5,209 bases of DNA from contig JALRKU010000070.1 in the NCBI GenBank assembly GCA_023254755.1, forward strand, positions 1 to 5,209, given 5' to 3'. The position numbers and the translations under genes were made by a program. The DNA comes from Aeromicrobium sp. (GTDB taxonomy: Bacteria > Actinomycetota > Actinomycetes > Propionibacteriales > Nocardioidaceae). Each line of letters begins with the position of its first letter. Positions within the stretch are counted from its first letter, which is position 1. Positions 4,404 through 5,209 of the stretch are shown piece by piece. Under the pieces are notes generated by a model. It was not told the DNA's origin. It ran no database searches and saw nothing but the letters and a program-made list of their open reading frames with translations.

Positions 4404-5209
4404 TCAGACGACCAGGGGACGCGCGTGGGGCGGGATCGGCGCCGGCAGGGTCGTCGAGCCGGTCAGGTAGGCGTCGACACCGGCGGCCGCGGAACGACCC
4501 TCGGCGATGGCCCACACGATGAGCGACTGCCCACGGCCGGCGTCGCCCGCGACGAAGACGCCCGGGACGCTCGACATGTAGCTGCGGTCACGCTTAATGT
4601 TGCCGCGCTCGTCGAGCTCCACGCCGAGCTGCTCGACGAGCCCCTCCTTCTCGGGACCGACGAAGCCCATCGCGAACAGCACCAGCTGGGCCGGGATGAC
4701 CTTCTCGGAGCCCTCGACCTCGGTGAACTTCCCGCCCTCCATCACGACCTCGGAGATGCGCAGACCGGAGACGTTGCCCTCGTCGTCGCCCACGAACTCC
4801 TTGGTCGAGACCGAGTAGACCCGCTCGCCGCCCTCCTCGTGGGCCGACGCGACGCGGTAGATCATCGGGTACGTCGGCCAGGGCTGACCGGCCGGACGGT
4901 CGTCGCCCGGCTGGGGCATGATCTCGAGGCTCGTGATCGACTTCGCACCCTGGCGGACCGCGGTGCCGATGCAGTCGGCACCGGTGTCGCCGCCGCCGAT
5001 CACGACGACGTCCTTGCCCGTCGCCACGATCTGGCCGGGCACCTCCTCGCCAAGCGCGACGCGGTTGGCCTGCGGCAGGTACTCCATCGCCTGGTGGATG
5101 CCGGCGAGCTCGCGGCCCGGAGCCGGCAGGTCACGGCGCACGGTGGAGCCGATGGCGAGCACGACCGCGTCGTAGCGGTCGCGCAGCTGCGAGCCGGTGA
5201 GGGTCTCCC
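4404..5209 (-). CDS. gltD: Glutamate synthase small subunit, C-terminal part (5' end outside window)
   Basis: GltD supplies electrons from NADPH through FAD and iron-sulfur centres to the large subunit GltB, which makes two glutamates from glutamine and 2-oxoglutarate. The 267 complete residues seen are the C-terminal part; the frame is open to the window edge, reading ETLTGSQLRDRYDAVVLAIG. The fragment has the second Rossmann motif VVVIGGGDTGADC (about residues 67-79) for NADPH and the FAD-contacting motif GVFVAGDAGRGQSLIVWAIA (about 216-235). Its end, LPAPIPPHARPLVV, looks natural. The N-terminal iron-sulfur region and first dinucleotide-binding motif lie outside the window, as gltB presumably does. 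The GTG at 5162 is an internal Val codon, not a start. Related NADPH-dependent oxidoreductases share this fold, but the QSLIVWAIAEGR segment favours GltD. A strong hairpin follows the stop. Confidence 0.93.
   Translation of the reverse strand, partial: ETLTGSQLRDRYDAVVLAIGSTVRRDLPAPGRELAGIHQAMEYLPQANRVALGEEVPGQIVATGKDVVVIGGGDTGADCIGTAVRQGAKSITSLEIMPQPGDDRPAGQPWPTYPMIYRVASAHEEGGERVYSVSTKEFVGDDEGNVSGLRISEVVMEGGKFTEVEGSEKVIPAQLVLFAMGFVGPEKEGLVEQLGVELDERGNIKRDRSYMSSVPGVFVAGDAGRGQSLIVWAIAEGRSAAAGVDAYLTGSTTLPAPIPPHARPLVV

Noticed and set aside
5160..5162. GTG as a start codon for a short gltD-like gene
   Set aside because: The frame continues upstream with typical GltD sequence (RDRYDAVVLAIG) to the window edge, so this is an internal Val codon.

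Overview
The window is high-GC DNA (roughly 70% by eye) whose codons mostly end in G or C. Gene content and promoter style fit an actinobacterium: a DevS/DevR-type two-component pair, TAnnnT -10 boxes, a probable leaderless GTG start, and hairpin terminators without U-tracts. A member of the Propionibacteriales such as the Nocardioidaceae is my best guess, but that is an impression and not a demonstrated placement.

Layout from left to right. A complete tRNA-Leu (anticodon CAA) lies at 3-85 on the plus strand. A 114-base leader region follows, with a plausible -10 box and a DevR-box-like dyad. A plus-strand GAF-GAF sensor histidine kinase of the DevS/DosT type occupies 200-1846. It converges, across a 56-base gap, on a minus-strand NarL/FixJ-family response regulator of the DevR/DosR type (2550-1903). 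Upstream of the regulator, all on the minus strand, are a small acidic protein of unknown function (2814-2596), pyruvate kinase (4304-2850), and the 3' part of gltD, the glutamate synthase small subunit, which runs off the right edge.

How the genes may work together. The kinase keeps a His and a Tyr at the spacing of the heme ligand H149 and distal Y171 of M. tuberculosis DevS, so it is probably a heme-based gas or redox sensor. The nearby regulator is its likely partner, although the two genes are convergent rather than in an operon. A very strong hairpin separates gltD from pyk. The pyk promoter appears leaderless, with a perfect palindrome over its -35 region. I found no TAnnnT -10 box on the minus strand between the pyk end region and the regulator, and the gaps are only 35 and 45 bases. 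A pyk / small ORF / regulator transcript, tuned by two small hairpins in the gaps, is therefore plausible. That would tie a hypoxia/redox-type regulator to a glycolytic gene.

I see no mobile element, CRISPR array, phage gene or clearly novel system. The interest lies in gene arrangement, predicted biochemical variants and regulatory structures. No stretch longer than 300 bases lacks a gene.
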